Assembly (NCBI GenBank): GCA_018240065.1
Contig: JAFEGH010000009.1
Location: 124,001 to 188,000 of the forward strand
Length of the DNA stretch: 64,000 bases
DNA from: Verrucomicrobiota bacterium
GTDB taxonomy: Bacteria > Chlamydiota > Chlamydiia > Chlamydiales > Rhabdochlamydiaceae
Reading direction: 5' to 3'
The position numbers and the translations under genes were made by a program. Of this stretch, positions 36,369 through 44,543 are shown one piece after another. Positions within the stretch are counted from its first letter, which is position 1. Every line of letters begins with the position of its first letter. Under the pieces are notes generated by a model. The model had not been told where the DNA came from. It did no database searches and saw only the letters and a program-made list of their open reading frames with translations.

Positions 36369-36529
36369 GAAAGAACCTTCTCTTGATGTTTTCAAAAAAA
36401 GTAACAGGAAAAAAAGTAATACCCAAGCTAAAACGAAAACTCAGTATCCAGAGAGGACCCGTTTTAAAATTGCCTTATAAAACAAAAAAAATTAGAGTCG
36501 AAATATTTCAATATTCTCGGAGTAAAATC

Positions 36530-37705
36530 ATGTCTTACAGAAAAAACAAGCTGTTCTCTGTTGCGTCGCTACTGAGTTTAGTCGTGCTCTGCAAGGCGTT
36601 TTTTTGCGCCGAGGCCTATTGTCAACCCCCTCTGGTGGGCGGCTATTTTCGAGGGCAAGGGGACTCCATCATCGATTTTGATACATGCATGAGCGCAGGG
36701 GTGAAATTCTTGAATTTTCGCGGGTGGTATCTGGGAGTGGGAACGGGAAAACTTTCAGATATTCCCTCAACCCAAAATTCGTCTGGCCAAGATTTTCCCT
36801 CGTTTTCTCATCTTCTAAATGACTTCTTGAATGGTTTGGCGGCAAATCCAGATGTTGTCGCAAATTTAGCTTTGACAACGCCAAGCGACGTATCGATCAG
36901 CCCTTTTCTTGACCGCCCTGATTTGTGGCCGACGTTTATTGAAGAATTGCAAAAACGCATTCTTCCCTATTTAGGACCAGGAAAGTTTTCAGGATTGGAA
37001 TTGGACTTTGAATATCCCGCTGCGGGCCAAGAGGAAGCTTTTACCAATCTATGCGTATTGATAAAGCAGGCCGTTACCGATGTGTATCCGGAAGGGACAG
37101 TAACGATAGCTACCTGGGCCCCACCTTCAGGTGGGAATATGGATGTAAAAGCCCTCTATAGCAAGGGAGCCGTCGATTACTTTGAGCCGATGATCTACGC
37201 CTACTCTCCGGGCGGGACCCAAGCAACATTTATGAATAAGGTCGATCAGTTTTTCCCGATGCTGAAAGAATTTGAAGAGGCTGGAGTCCCTTTTAGCCGC
37301 GTCATCCCAATGCTTGCACTTTACTCCATGGTCTGGACAGATGTTCCTCCAGGTAACGAGTTTGGACTTTTTCAAAACGCACCTGCTGAGACTGATGATA
37401 CCGAATCGAATGTTGTTATTATTGATTTGATTTTACAAAATCCCAACATTCTTCATTTTGCAAATGCCGGTCACCCGATATCTTCAATCAATTCCTGGGT
37501 GTATGTCCCCACCGATGCAACTTCTGGGACTTTCTATTCCTATACCCACCCTTTAGTCGCCTATTCTTTCATTAATACGATTATGCAGGAATATCCGGAC
37601 GATTGCTTCGAAAGAATTGGATTCTGGTATTTAAATGCAGATACAACGACTCTCTTCGATACCGGGCAACTCATTAACCTCTTTAACAATAGCAACTGGC
37701 AGTAG
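36530..37705 (+). CDS. Secreted glycoside hydrolase 18-like protein
   Basis: The protein has 391 residues from ATG 36530, with GGAG eight bases upstream; the longer frame from 36383 overlaps the ung leader. A signal peptide ends near residue 30 (LFSVASLLSLVVLCKAFFCAEA). The mature part looks like a GH18 TIM barrel: GGYFRGQG on strand 1, FSGLELDFEYP (E161 is the expected catalytic acid) on strand 4, and YFEPMIYAYS on strand 6. The GH18 consensus DGxDxDxE appears as SGLELDFE, so the first two acids are Ser and Glu; weak or altered activity is possible. Chitin and peptidoglycan-like N-acetylglucosamine polymers are the usual GH18 targets. It has no obvious binding domain. Confidence 0.65.
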   Translation: MSYRKNKLFSVASLLSLVVLCKAFFCAEAYCQPPLVGGYFRGQGDSIIDFDTCMSAGVKFLNFRGWYLGVGTGKLSDIPSTQNSSGQDFPSFSHLLNDFLNGLAANPDVVANLALTTPSDVSISPFLDRPDLWPTFIEELQKRILPYLGPGKFSGLELDFEYPAAGQEEAFTNLCVLIKQAVTDVYPEGTVTIATWAPPSGGNMDVKALYSKGAVDYFEPMIYAYSPGGTQATFMNKVDQFFPMLKEFEEAGVPFSRVIPMLALYSMVWTDVPPGNEFGLFQNAPAETDDTESNVVIIDLILQNPNILHFANAGHPISSINSWVYVPTDATSGTFYSYTHPLVAYSFINTIMQEYPDDCFERIGFWYLNADTTTLFDTGQLINLFNNSNWQ

Positions 37706-38020
37706 AGCACAGGAGTAGAGGGGCACAATTAGTTGCATATAATGACAATCATTGGGCCCTGAAGCACTGCTTTGAAAAAGAAATTTTTCACTCTTCAGGG
37801 TGTGCAGGCAAAAAAATACTGGAATTAAGAGTAAAAAAAGACCAAAACGGACTTTTACTCGAATGTCGGTACGCCCCAGTCATTTGGCTCAAGCTTTGCA
37901 CTGAGGATCTCCCGTGCGATGAAATGTAAAAGAGCCTGTTCTTGACTCTTTCGGATTATTCATTGACAGAAACCGTTAAGAAAACATACGATTTTTGTCT
38001 TCCAGAACAAGGAAACTTCT
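37706..38020. other. Gene-free stretch with a nested hairpin
   Basis: CCCTGAAG (37757-37764) pairs with CTTCAGGG (37793-37800), and inside it GAAAAA (37774-37779) pairs with TTTTTC (37784-37789). This may end transcription of the GH18-like gene, although there is no clear T-run outside the stem. The rest contains no open frame I would trust. The words GAATGTCGGTACGCCC near 37860 echo GAATGTCGATACGCCC near 35670, just after the OTU gene. Confidence 0.4.
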
Positions 38021-38275
38021 ATGAAAGACCTCGCTGAAAACAACCTCATTCGCTTTAAAAACATTTCTAAGAAAAAAGAGGCGATCTACGCCAACTTTAA
38101 AGTGAAGGGAGTAAAGGGAGGAGTCAATTTCACTGCTTCCATCACTGTCGATATTTCCGCGGCTGAAGTGCATCCCGGAGATGTTTTGGAAAAAATTATC
38201 GAAGAATGCGCCCGCATCGGCGTCAAAGAATTTAAGAAAGCCGAGTTCCAGTTCGAAGGGCTCACAACGATCTAA
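38021..38275 (+). CDS. Small conserved protein of unknown function
   Basis: The 84-residue protein has a basic N-terminus (IRFKNISKKKEAIYANFKVKG), a beta stretch (GGVNFTASITVDISAAEV) and an amphipathic helix (DVLEKIIEECARIGVKEFKKAEF), a compact alpha/beta layout. AAGGAAA is upstream of the ATG. It has no membrane segment or signal. I do not recognise the family. The tRNA-Pro gene follows after 15 bp and may be co-transcribed. Confidence 0.6.
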   Translation: MKDLAENNLIRFKNISKKKEAIYANFKVKGVKGGVNFTASITVDISAAEVHPGDVLEKIIEECARIGVKEFKKAEFQFEGLTTI

Positions 38276-38290
38276 TCCAAGTTTTTTTAT

Positions 38291-38365
38291 CTGGGTGTAG
38301 CGCAGCTTGGCTAGCGCACAAGCATGGGGTGCTTGGGGTCGGAGGTTCAAATCCTCTCACCCAGA
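38291..38365 (+). tRNA. tRNA-Pro (anticodon GGG)
   Basis: The acceptor stem CTGGGTG (38291-38297) pairs with CACCCAG (38358-38364), with A as discriminator. The D-arm is GCGCAGCTTGGCTAGCGC. The anticodon stem CAAGC/GCTTG holds the loop ATGGGGT with anticodon GGG, and the T-arm is GGAGGTTCAAATCCTC. No CCA is encoded. A T-run follows. Its 3' end overlaps the last codons of the opposite-strand methyltransferase gene. Confidence 0.95.
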
Positions 38366-39505
38366 TACTTTTTTAAAACAGCATAAAATTTCCACATGGT
38401 CCGATCCGGGAAAGAAGAGATAGCCTTCCGCCTTCTCGATCTTCCAGCCATGCGCGATTAATTTTTCAGCATCTCTTTGAAATGAGATGGGCCCGCAGCT
38501 TAAATAAACCAGCTGCGCTCCCAAATCTGCCTTAAAAAGGCCTTCAAGCACCTTCGGATCCAGTCCTTTACGCGGCGGATCAACGATGATGGCCTGCCTT
38601 CCGGAAATGAGACGGACAGCATCTTCCGATGAGGAGATTTGCATCGAAATTTTCTTTTGCTGCTCTACTTGGAGTTTCAATCGGCTGAGTTCAAAACACT
38701 CCGACGCAAAAGGGTTAATTTCCACACAGACGATCTCTTTGGATTCGGGAGCCAGGTTGAGGCCGATTACGCCAATCCCTGCGTACAACTCGATTATAGA
38801 CGCATTGGGAAGGATCCATTCCCGGATCCGCCTCAAAACATCCTCAAACAGGGAGAGGTGGGCCTGTCCGAAACAGGCTGGATGGAATGCGCAGTCAGCT
38901 ATCCCAAGTCTCTCCCACAGATAGGGCTCCCCTTCGCAAAACTCCCACTGTTCCCCAAAAATTCGGTTGGTCCTGTCAGGTTGGAAATTAAGCCAGACCG
39001 AATGGAGGCCCCCCTCGCTGTAAAGTTGCTTTACAAAGCCGTCCAGAACAGAATCCTTTGCCTGTCTGTTCACAATAAGCCCAAGCTGGACCCGGCGCGT
39101 CTTGCGTTCGACGACGAATTGCAAATAGCGCAGGATCCCTGTTCCTCTTTCCTCATCGTAGGGATCGATCCTCCTCTCAATGAGTATTTTCTTTACTTTG
39201 GCGCAAATGACATTGATCGAGGGATGGTGCAGAGGGCATGTCGGGATCGAGACGACCTGATGGGAGCCCTGTTTGAAAAGACCGATTTCAGGATGCGCTG
39301 AGCTTCCGCGCACAGCCAGTTTGGAGCGCGTGCGCCAGCCTGTGACTTCTTTCACGATCAGAGCGAGAGAAAGATCGGGGGCGGTGCGCTGAAAGAATGA
39401 TTTTACATCCTCCCAAACAGGCGGCGAAGAGATGTCTCCCTGTCTTTGGCAGCCGGAACACAAAGGAAAATATTCACATTTCAGGACTGTGGAAAACTCT
39501 GTCAT
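38357..39505 (-). CDS. RNA m5U methyltransferase, TrmA/RlmD family
   Basis: It methylates a uridine at C5 in rRNA or tRNA, using SAM. The 382-residue protein has a four-cysteine iron-sulphur site (CEYFPLCSGC, then a Cys in PTCPLHH), a Rossmann fold with IIELYAGIGVIGLNLA, the catalytic VDPPRKGLDP and the nucleophile cysteine in YLSCGPISFQRD (usually SCNP). There is no separate TRAM domain, so it is of the short type. ATG 39505 is preferred; a GTG at 39568 would add 21 residues. The final codons and stop lie inside the acceptor stem of tRNA-Pro on the other strand. The exact rRNA or tRNA target cannot be read. Confidence 0.85.
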   Translation of the reverse strand: MTEFSTVLKCEYFPLCSGCQRQGDISSPPVWEDVKSFFQRTAPDLSLALIVKEVTGWRTRSKLAVRGSSAHPEIGLFKQGSHQVVSIPTCPLHHPSINVICAKVKKILIERRIDPYDEERGTGILRYLQFVVERKTRRVQLGLIVNRQAKDSVLDGFVKQLYSEGGLHSVWLNFQPDRTNRIFGEQWEFCEGEPYLWERLGIADCAFHPACFGQAHLSLFEDVLRRIREWILPNASIIELYAGIGVIGLNLAPESKEIVCVEINPFASECFELSRLKLQVEQQKKISMQISSSEDAVRLISGRQAIIVDPPRKGLDPKVLEGLFKADLGAQLVYLSCGPISFQRDAEKLIAHGWKIEKAEGYLFFPGSDHVEILCCFKKVSG

Positions 39506-39788
39506 AAACTGTCGCGTCTGATTGTCGATAAATTGAAGATTGTCCAAAACCCCCTGATTTATGACCACTGTTTATACAATCCATGAACAGAGAGTTTTAG
39601 CTATAGACGGATGGGGGGTTATCGACACTTCCACAGCATAAGAGTACTAAGAGATCTATCTATATACCTATAATCATAGGAAATCCAAAGGCCCCTCAGA
39701 CAGGTGTGTAAATCAATTTTTAGTAAAAAAATCCCTCTTCAAATAAGTCTGGGATTCTTTAGAATGGCGTTTCTTTAGAAAGGGCTCT

Positions 39789-40469
39789 ATGACAGCAGCA
39801 CTCACACCGGCGCAGTTTTTCTCCTTGGAAGGGTATGAGCATATGCCCTTGTTCGAAGGCTGCCAATATCCCTGGGAGGCCCTGGCCCGCCTGGAAGGGT
39901 ACCTGAATTCTTTAAAGCTGGGCAAGATTGAAATCGAAATCCCCCCTGCTGTCCACCTGGTCAATCCTGAATCGATCTCTATCGGAAATGGAACTATCAT
40001 CGAACCCGGTGCTTTCATTCAGGGGCCTTGCGTCATTGGACGGAATTGCGTCATCCGGCACGGCGCCTATATCCGCGGAAATGTAGTGACCGGAGATTCC
40101 TGCGTGATCGGACATGACACAGAGGTAAAGCACTCGATCTTTTTAAATCACGCTTCCGCCGCTCATTTCAATTATGTCGGCGATTCGATTCTCGGCAATA
40201 ACATCAATCTCGGGGCAGGCGTGAAATGTGCGAATTTAAGATTGGACCATCAGCCAGTTTACGTGCTCATCCATGATGAGAGAATCAACACCCGCTTGCA
40301 TAAGCTGGGTGCGATCGTGGGCGATGGAGCCCAGGTGGGATGTAATTGTGTAATCAACCCCGGCACAGTGCTCGGACGGAATTCGTTTTGTTTCCCCTGT
40401 TTGAATGTCTATGGGTTTGTTCCAGAAAACGGCAAAGTAAAGCCAGCGTTAAAGAATATTGTGGAGTAA
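39789..40469 (+). CDS. Hexapeptide-repeat nucleotidyl/acyltransferase (chlamydial GlmU-like)
   Basis: The 226-residue protein has a left-handed beta-helix of hexapeptide turns (IEPGAFIQGPCVIGRNCVIR, then GDSCVIGHDTEVKHSIF, GDSILGNNINLGAG, GDGAQVGCNCVINPGTVLG). It matches the C-terminal acetyltransferase half of GlmU, which makes GlcNAc-1-phosphate, and lacks the uridylyltransferase half (no LAAGxGTRM). Chlamydia CT629 is a short GlmU-like protein of the same kind and also sits beside ispA. It could supply UDP-GlcNAc precursors or act on another sugar. The ispA gene follows five bases after its stop. Confidence 0.75.
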   Translation: MTAALTPAQFFSLEGYEHMPLFEGCQYPWEALARLEGYLNSLKLGKIEIEIPPAVHLVNPESISIGNGTIIEPGAFIQGPCVIGRNCVIRHGAYIRGNVVTGDSCVIGHDTEVKHSIFLNHASAAHFNYVGDSILGNNINLGAGVKCANLRLDHQPVYVLIHDERINTRLHKLGAIVGDGAQVGCNCVINPGTVLGRNSFCFPCLNVYGFVPENGKVKPALKNIVE

Positions 40470-40474
40470 AGAAA

Positions 40475-41413
40475 ATGGTAATGCAGACTGCGCTCAGAAG
40501 AACCTCGACGGATTCCCAAAAATTTGAGAATTCCCATTTCTTTTTCCACCGGGACAAGATCGAACAGGAGATCGCCAGGAGCATTCTTTCCTTCGGTGAA
40601 AAGACAAAACTGCGCGATGCCTGTGAATATGCTCTCACGACAGGCGGCAAACGTTTTCGACCTTTGATTGTTATCCTGATCGCTGAAGCTTTAGGAAATG
40701 GCCTCAATGTTTATGAGTCGGCTCTCGCTGTTGAATTTTTCCATACTGCTTCTCTGATAGCCGACGATCTTCCCTGCATGGACAATGACGACGAGCGTCG
40801 GGAAAAGCCCTCATTGCACAAGGTCTATGGAGAGGCGATCGCATTGCTTGCTAGCTACGCGCTCATTACAGCCGCTTTTGAAAAGATCCACAGCAACGCG
40901 ATGGCGATGCAGGATGCAGGCCCCCCCTTCTGCCACTTCAGCGACCGCGCTTGCACCCTGGCTCTTGAATCCGCTACCCATTGTGCAGGGATCCTTGGCG
41001 CCACAGGCGGGCAATTCCTCGATCTCTTTCCCCCCAATCAAAATCTCGACACCGTCAAACAGGTCATTTACAAAAAAACGGTGACTTTATTTGAAGTCTC
41101 CTTTGTTTTGGGATGGCTATTCGGCGGCGGAGATGTCAGCAAGATCGAAAAGGTCAAAAGGGCCGCCTACCATTTTGGAATGGCGTTTCAAACCGCTGAC
41201 GATCTGGGCGATATGCTCCAGGATGAGAAAAAACAGCGCGAGATCAGCATTGCCCGCCTGATCGGTAAAGAGCGCGGCCTTCTATTGTTCGATGAAGAAA
41301 TGCGTCATTTGCGCAAAGAGCTCCTCGAACTCAATATTCTCACTCCTTCCTTTGAGAAGATGTGCGATATCTTGATCCGCTATGCGATTGAGAATGCAAA
41401 GGCTTTAAATTAA
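40475..41413 (+). CDS. ispA: Polyprenyl diphosphate synthase (farnesyl/geranylgeranyl)
   Basis: It joins isopentenyl units into C15-C20 prenyl diphosphates for undecaprenyl and quinone synthesis. The 312-residue all-helical protein has the first aspartate-rich motif DDLPCMDNDDERREKPS and the second FQTADDLGD, plus GGKRFRP near residue 66. The two aliphatic residues before DDxxxxD suggest a short-chain enzyme. ATG 40475 has GGAG eight bases before it; the frame extends into the upstream gene without meaning. It is coupled to the GlmU-like gene, as in C. trachomatis CT628-CT629. Confidence 0.93.
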   Translation: MVMQTALRRTSTDSQKFENSHFFFHRDKIEQEIARSILSFGEKTKLRDACEYALTTGGKRFRPLIVILIAEALGNGLNVYESALAVEFFHTASLIADDLPCMDNDDERREKPSLHKVYGEAIALLASYALITAAFEKIHSNAMAMQDAGPPFCHFSDRACTLALESATHCAGILGATGGQFLDLFPPNQNLDTVKQVIYKKTVTLFEVSFVLGWLFGGGDVSKIEKVKRAAYHFGMAFQTADDLGDMLQDEKKQREISIARLIGKERGLLLFDEEMRHLRKELLELNILTPSFEKMCDILIRYAIENAKALN

Positions 41414-41550
41414 AAGTTTAATTTCATTCTTTTCGCCATCTATCCTTTGATCTGTTAACCCTCTTCGCATCTCCCATTGAATTAATTTTTATTTATATTT
41501 TATTTCGAGTATCTGTTATTCTTGTTACTCTTTTTTAAATTGGTATTTTT

Positions 41551-42471
41551 ATGGTGACTTCAGTTACCCGACGTGGAGATAATTTTAATTCCTCTTTTAA
41601 TTATGCCGAAAGAATGGGGGAACTCAGTCGAAAGCTTCAGGATTATGAGACAAGATTGAACCTGGGCACCAGCGCGAAATTGGCTGTCGTCGGTTTTTCT
41701 GAATCTCCAAGCGCTCTTTTGAACAAGAACATCGTCAATATCCCTTCCTGGTTCCTATTCAAATATGAGGATATTCCCGCCCGGTTTCGGGTTGCCGACA
41801 TCAACGACCCTCGCCTGACAAACACCGGATTTTTAAATGAGGTTGCACACTGGATGAATGAAAAGATCGGAGAAGCTGGGCTTTCAGGGATTTGCAGGCC
41901 TGCAGACAGGGGAAGGTTACAGGCTTTTCTGAAGTTGTTGCGCGATCCCGAGTTTTATGAGAAATCCAAGGAATTTACATTGGGCCACGAATTGGCCCAC
42001 CTCTCCCATGCACAGACTGAGCAGCAGGCTTATCTAATGCAGGGAGTGCAGCAGACTGTCTCTATCGGCGGAGTGATAGCGGGACTATATATTTTGTTTT
42101 TATCAGTTTCCCTGCTGCCCGTTGTCAACATTGCCGTCTCTGTTGGAGTTGCTGCTCTTGCGATCGTCATTACAATAGGTGGAATTCTGGTTTGGCTGAA
42201 CAGAACGGAAATTCCCCCCTCTCCTTCAAGTATCGAAGAAGAAAAGAGGGCCGATCTCGATGCGGTTGCAATGCTTGGGGACGCCCGAGGGGGGATTTAT
42301 TCGTTCAGCAATGAAATCTCTCACAATCTGGCTGTTCGCAGGGGAAATCCGATCGGCACCACCAATATCGACGATAGGGGAAATAACCTACGCGATACAA
42401 AGCATCCTTCCCTGACGGATAGAGTAGCCTACTTAAGACAGTGGCAATCACAACACTATCAGAGAGCTTAA
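41551..42471 (+). CDS. Membrane-embedded M48-like metallopeptidase
   Basis: The 306-residue protein has the zinc motif HELAH (H146, H150), two transmembrane segments at about 170-215 and the third ligand region EKRADLDAVAML (E231, D235). It ends with a substrate-domain motif (KHPSLTDRVAYLRQW) like the THPxxxxRI of M48 peptidases. HtpX-like enzymes degrade misfolded membrane proteins. Here the helices lie between the two halves of the zinc site instead of at the N-terminus, so topology differs from HtpX. The N-terminal 90 residues are unique. The upstream region is very A/T-rich. The 3' end overlaps the LysE-type gene tail to tail by 24 bp. Confidence 0.75.
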   Translation: MVTSVTRRGDNFNSSFNYAERMGELSRKLQDYETRLNLGTSAKLAVVGFSESPSALLNKNIVNIPSWFLFKYEDIPARFRVADINDPRLTNTGFLNEVAHWMNEKIGEAGLSGICRPADRGRLQAFLKLLRDPEFYEKSKEFTLGHELAHLSHAQTEQQAYLMQGVQQTVSIGGVIAGLYILFLSVSLLPVVNIAVSVGVAALAIVITIGGILVWLNRTEIPPSPSSIEEEKRADLDAVAMLGDARGGIYSFSNEISHNLAVRRGNPIGTTNIDDRGNNLRDTKHPSLTDRVAYLRQWQSQHYQRA

Positions 42472-43071
42472 AGCAAGCAGTCCAAAGGCGATGATGAGGA
42501 GTCCCGCCAGCCGATTGATCCAGCGAAAGACTTTTTCGCTGACCTTTTTGCGAAACAATGTCACGCATTCCGCCAGAATCAGCCACCATATTAAAGACCC
42601 TAGGAAAACTCCTAGCACGAGCATGCCAGCGCTTGGGTAATTGCCGTGCGTATCTCCTAATCCAAGGCCTGCAAGGATCGCCATGAAAGAAAGGATGGTC
42701 ATCGGATTGGTGAGGGTCAGGAAGAATGTAGCGGCGAAGTCCTTAAAATGTCCCAGTTCTTTGACATCATTGCGGTCTTTGGCCGGTTTTTCAATGAAGG
42801 TCTTCACGCCTAGGTAAAGAAGAAAGAGGCCGCCGAACCCTTTCATCCAACCCTGTATCCCCAGCAAAAATGCCGCGATAACAGTGAGTCCGAACGCGCC
42901 GACGCACCCATAGACCGCGTCTGCGAGCGCTGCGCCAAGTCCTGTGAAGAAACCGGAAAGGCGCCCACCGATCAGCGTGCGCTTGATGCACAGGATCCCA
43001 ATGGGGCCGACAGGAGCTGCGATAGCAAAGCCGATGAGGATCCCTTTAAGAAAAAAGGAGATTTCGTTCAT
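42448..43071 (-). CDS. LysE/RhtB-family amino acid exporter
   Basis: The 207-residue protein has about six membrane segments and the family start AAPVGPIGILCIKRTL (the GPxG after helix 1), followed by GLGAALADAVYGCVG and FFLTLTNPMTILSF, all standard in RhtB/LysE exporters of amino acids. ATG 43071 is chosen; the longer frame runs back into recA. The recA terminator lies upstream, so it has its own promoter or depends on read-through. Confidence 0.85.
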   Translation of the reverse strand: MNEISFFLKGILIGFAIAAPVGPIGILCIKRTLIGGRLSGFFTGLGAALADAVYGCVGAFGLTVIAAFLLGIQGWMKGFGGLFLLYLGVKTFIEKPAKDRNDVKELGHFKDFAATFFLTLTNPMTILSFMAILAGLGLGDTHGNYPSAGMLVLGVFLGSLIWWLILAECVTLFRKKVSEKVFRWINRLAGLLIIAFGLLALSSLIVL

Positions 43072-43086
43072 ATCGTCTGTATTTAA

Positions 43087-43117
43087 TATAAAAACCGAGG
43101 GGAAGAAATCCCCTCGG
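43087..43117 (-). terminator. Rho-independent terminator of recA
   Basis: On the minus strand, CCGAGGGG and CCCCTCGG form a perfect 8-bp stem (43117-43110 with 43102-43095) around a 7-base loop, followed by TTTTTATA. Confidence 0.92.
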
Positions 43118-43126
43118 CAATCTCTG

Positions 43127-44185
43127 TTATACTTCGGCAAGATCAGGAGCGGAAGCGCCTTCTTTAAGAGGCAGGCCCTTTCCGTCCGCGACTTTGGCGA
43201 AGATCGCTTTTTCGATCTCATCGACCATCTTGGGATTTTTCTTAAGCTCTTCACGAGCGGCTTCTCTTCCCTGCCCGAGGCGGTTTCCACTATAGCTGAA
43301 CCAGGTTCCTTTCTTCTCGATGATGGCCAGGTCGACTCCTAAGTCGAGGATCGTGCCGATGCGGGAGATCCCTTCATTGAAGAGGATGTCGAATTCCGCT
43401 GCCTGGAAAGGGGGCGCCATCTTGTTCTTCACGACTTTGACCTTCACGCGGTTGCCGACATCGGTGTTGTCTGGGCCTTTGATGCTGCCGATACGGCGGA
43501 TGTCCATGCGGATCGAGGCGTAGAACTTCAGGGCTCTACCGCCTGTCGTCGTTTCAGGGTTTCCGAACATGACGCCGATCTTTTCGCGGATCTGGTTGAT
43601 GAAGATCGCGCAGGTGTTGCTTTTAGAGAGGGATGCGGTGAGTTTGCGCAGCGCCTGCGACATCATGCGCGCCTGCAGTCCCATGAAGGAATCGCCGATC
43701 TCCCCTTCGAGCTCAGATTTGGGGACCAGCGCAGCGACCGAGTCGATGACGATGACGTCGAGCGCATTCGAGCGGGCCAGCGTTTCTGCGATGTTGAGAG
43801 CGTCTTCTCCGGAATCAGGCTGGGAGATCATCAGCTCGTCTAAATTCACGCCGATTTTCGCCGCGTAAGATGGATCTAGAGCATGTTCCGCATCGATGTA
43901 AGCTGCGATGCCGCCGTTTTTCTGGGCGCTTGCGACAATGTGGGTAGCAAGCGTCGATTTACCGGACGATTCAGGGCCGAAGATTTCAATGATGCGGCCG
44001 CGGGGAACGCCGCCGATGCCGAGGGCCAGGTCGAGAGTGATGGCGCCGGTCTTGATCACGCTCATTTCGCGTGCGGCGGAGTGTTTGCCGAGCGTCATGA
44101 TCGATCCATCGCCGAATTGTTTTTCAATCTGCGCAATCGCCGCTTCGAGCGCTTTTTTCTTTGCGGGATCATTGGGATGAGACAT
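43127..44185 (-). CDS. recA: Recombinase RecA
   Basis: RecA forms filaments on single-stranded DNA for homologous recombination. The 352-residue protein has the Walker [36 protein letters not shown], the L1/L2 loops with [29 protein letters not shown] and a normal C-terminal domain ([19 protein letters not shown]). GGAAGG lies seven bases before the ATG. It has a strong terminator. The upstream 350 bases show no LexA-type operator. Confidence 0.98.
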   Translation of the reverse strand: MSHPNDPAKKKALEAAIAQIEKQFGDGSIMTLGKHSAAREMSVIKTGAITLDLALGIGGVPRGRIIEIFGPESSGKSTLATHIVASAQKNGGIAAYIDAEHALDPSYAAKIGVNLDELMISQPDSGEDALNIAETLARSNALDVIVIDSVAALVPKSELEGEIGDSFMGLQARMMSQALRKLTASLSKSNTCAIFINQIREKIGVMFGNPETTTGGRALKFYASIRMDIRRIGSIKGPDNTDVGNRVKVKVVKNKMAPPFQAAEFDILFNEGISRIGTILDLGVDLAIIEKKGTWFSYSGNRLGQGREAAREELKKNPKMVDEIEKAIFAKVADGKGLPLKEGASAPDLAEV

Positions 44186-44543
44186 AGGTACACCTTCCGT
44201 TTAGCGGCATGGGCGCATCGCTTCTGCAGTCATTTCAGTCAGCTGCATGGCCCCATTGGTTGGATAGAGGCATGTGGCTCGGACGAAATTCCACGCGTTG
44301 AGATGAGCCTTAAGGCCGGATTTTCTTTGCTAATGTTCATTGTAGTCAGTCGAATGGTTATACTCAAACAACTTGAAAAATTGGAATTCCGGCAAAGACC
44401 CCATCAATCGACTGAAACTTTTTATTAGGATAGGTTCAAAGAGGGCGCTCCTCATTTTTCGAGATACACAAATGGACAAAAATCTCTGTAATGGTTACTT
44501 ATTAATCATCTGTAAAAAATAATTTAAATCTCGCGGTGTTAGA
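44186..44543. other. Divergent recA/glk control region with a solo repeat end
   Basis: It holds no gene. It must carry the recA and glk promoters, but no box pair stood out. At 44359-44384, TATACTCAAACAACTTGAAA matches one end of the dispersed repeat; no partner end is seen nearby. The last 60 bases before glk are A/T-rich. Confidence 0.5.
44359..44384. repeat. Solo end of the dispersed palindromic repeat
   Basis: The sequence starts TATACTCAAACAACTTGAAA and ends in TTGG, matching the terminal unit of the long copies with few changes. Confidence 0.6.

Noticed and set aside
37757..37800. Rho-independent terminator after the GH18-like gene
   Set aside because: The T-run is inside the stem and none follows it, so it is recorded as a hairpin only.
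39488..39690. Chromosome origin at the DnaA-box-like cluster
   Set aside because: The boxes are imperfect and there is no dnaA, hemB or gidA context and no visible strand switch; kept only as a low-interest finding.
42448..43290. 280-codon version of the LysE-type protein
   Set aside because: The first 73 codons lie in recA and its terminator; the membrane protein starts at ATG 43071.
44186..44350. SOS (LexA) operator upstream of recA
   Set aside because: No CTGT-N8-ACAG or GAAC-N4-GTTC word is present.
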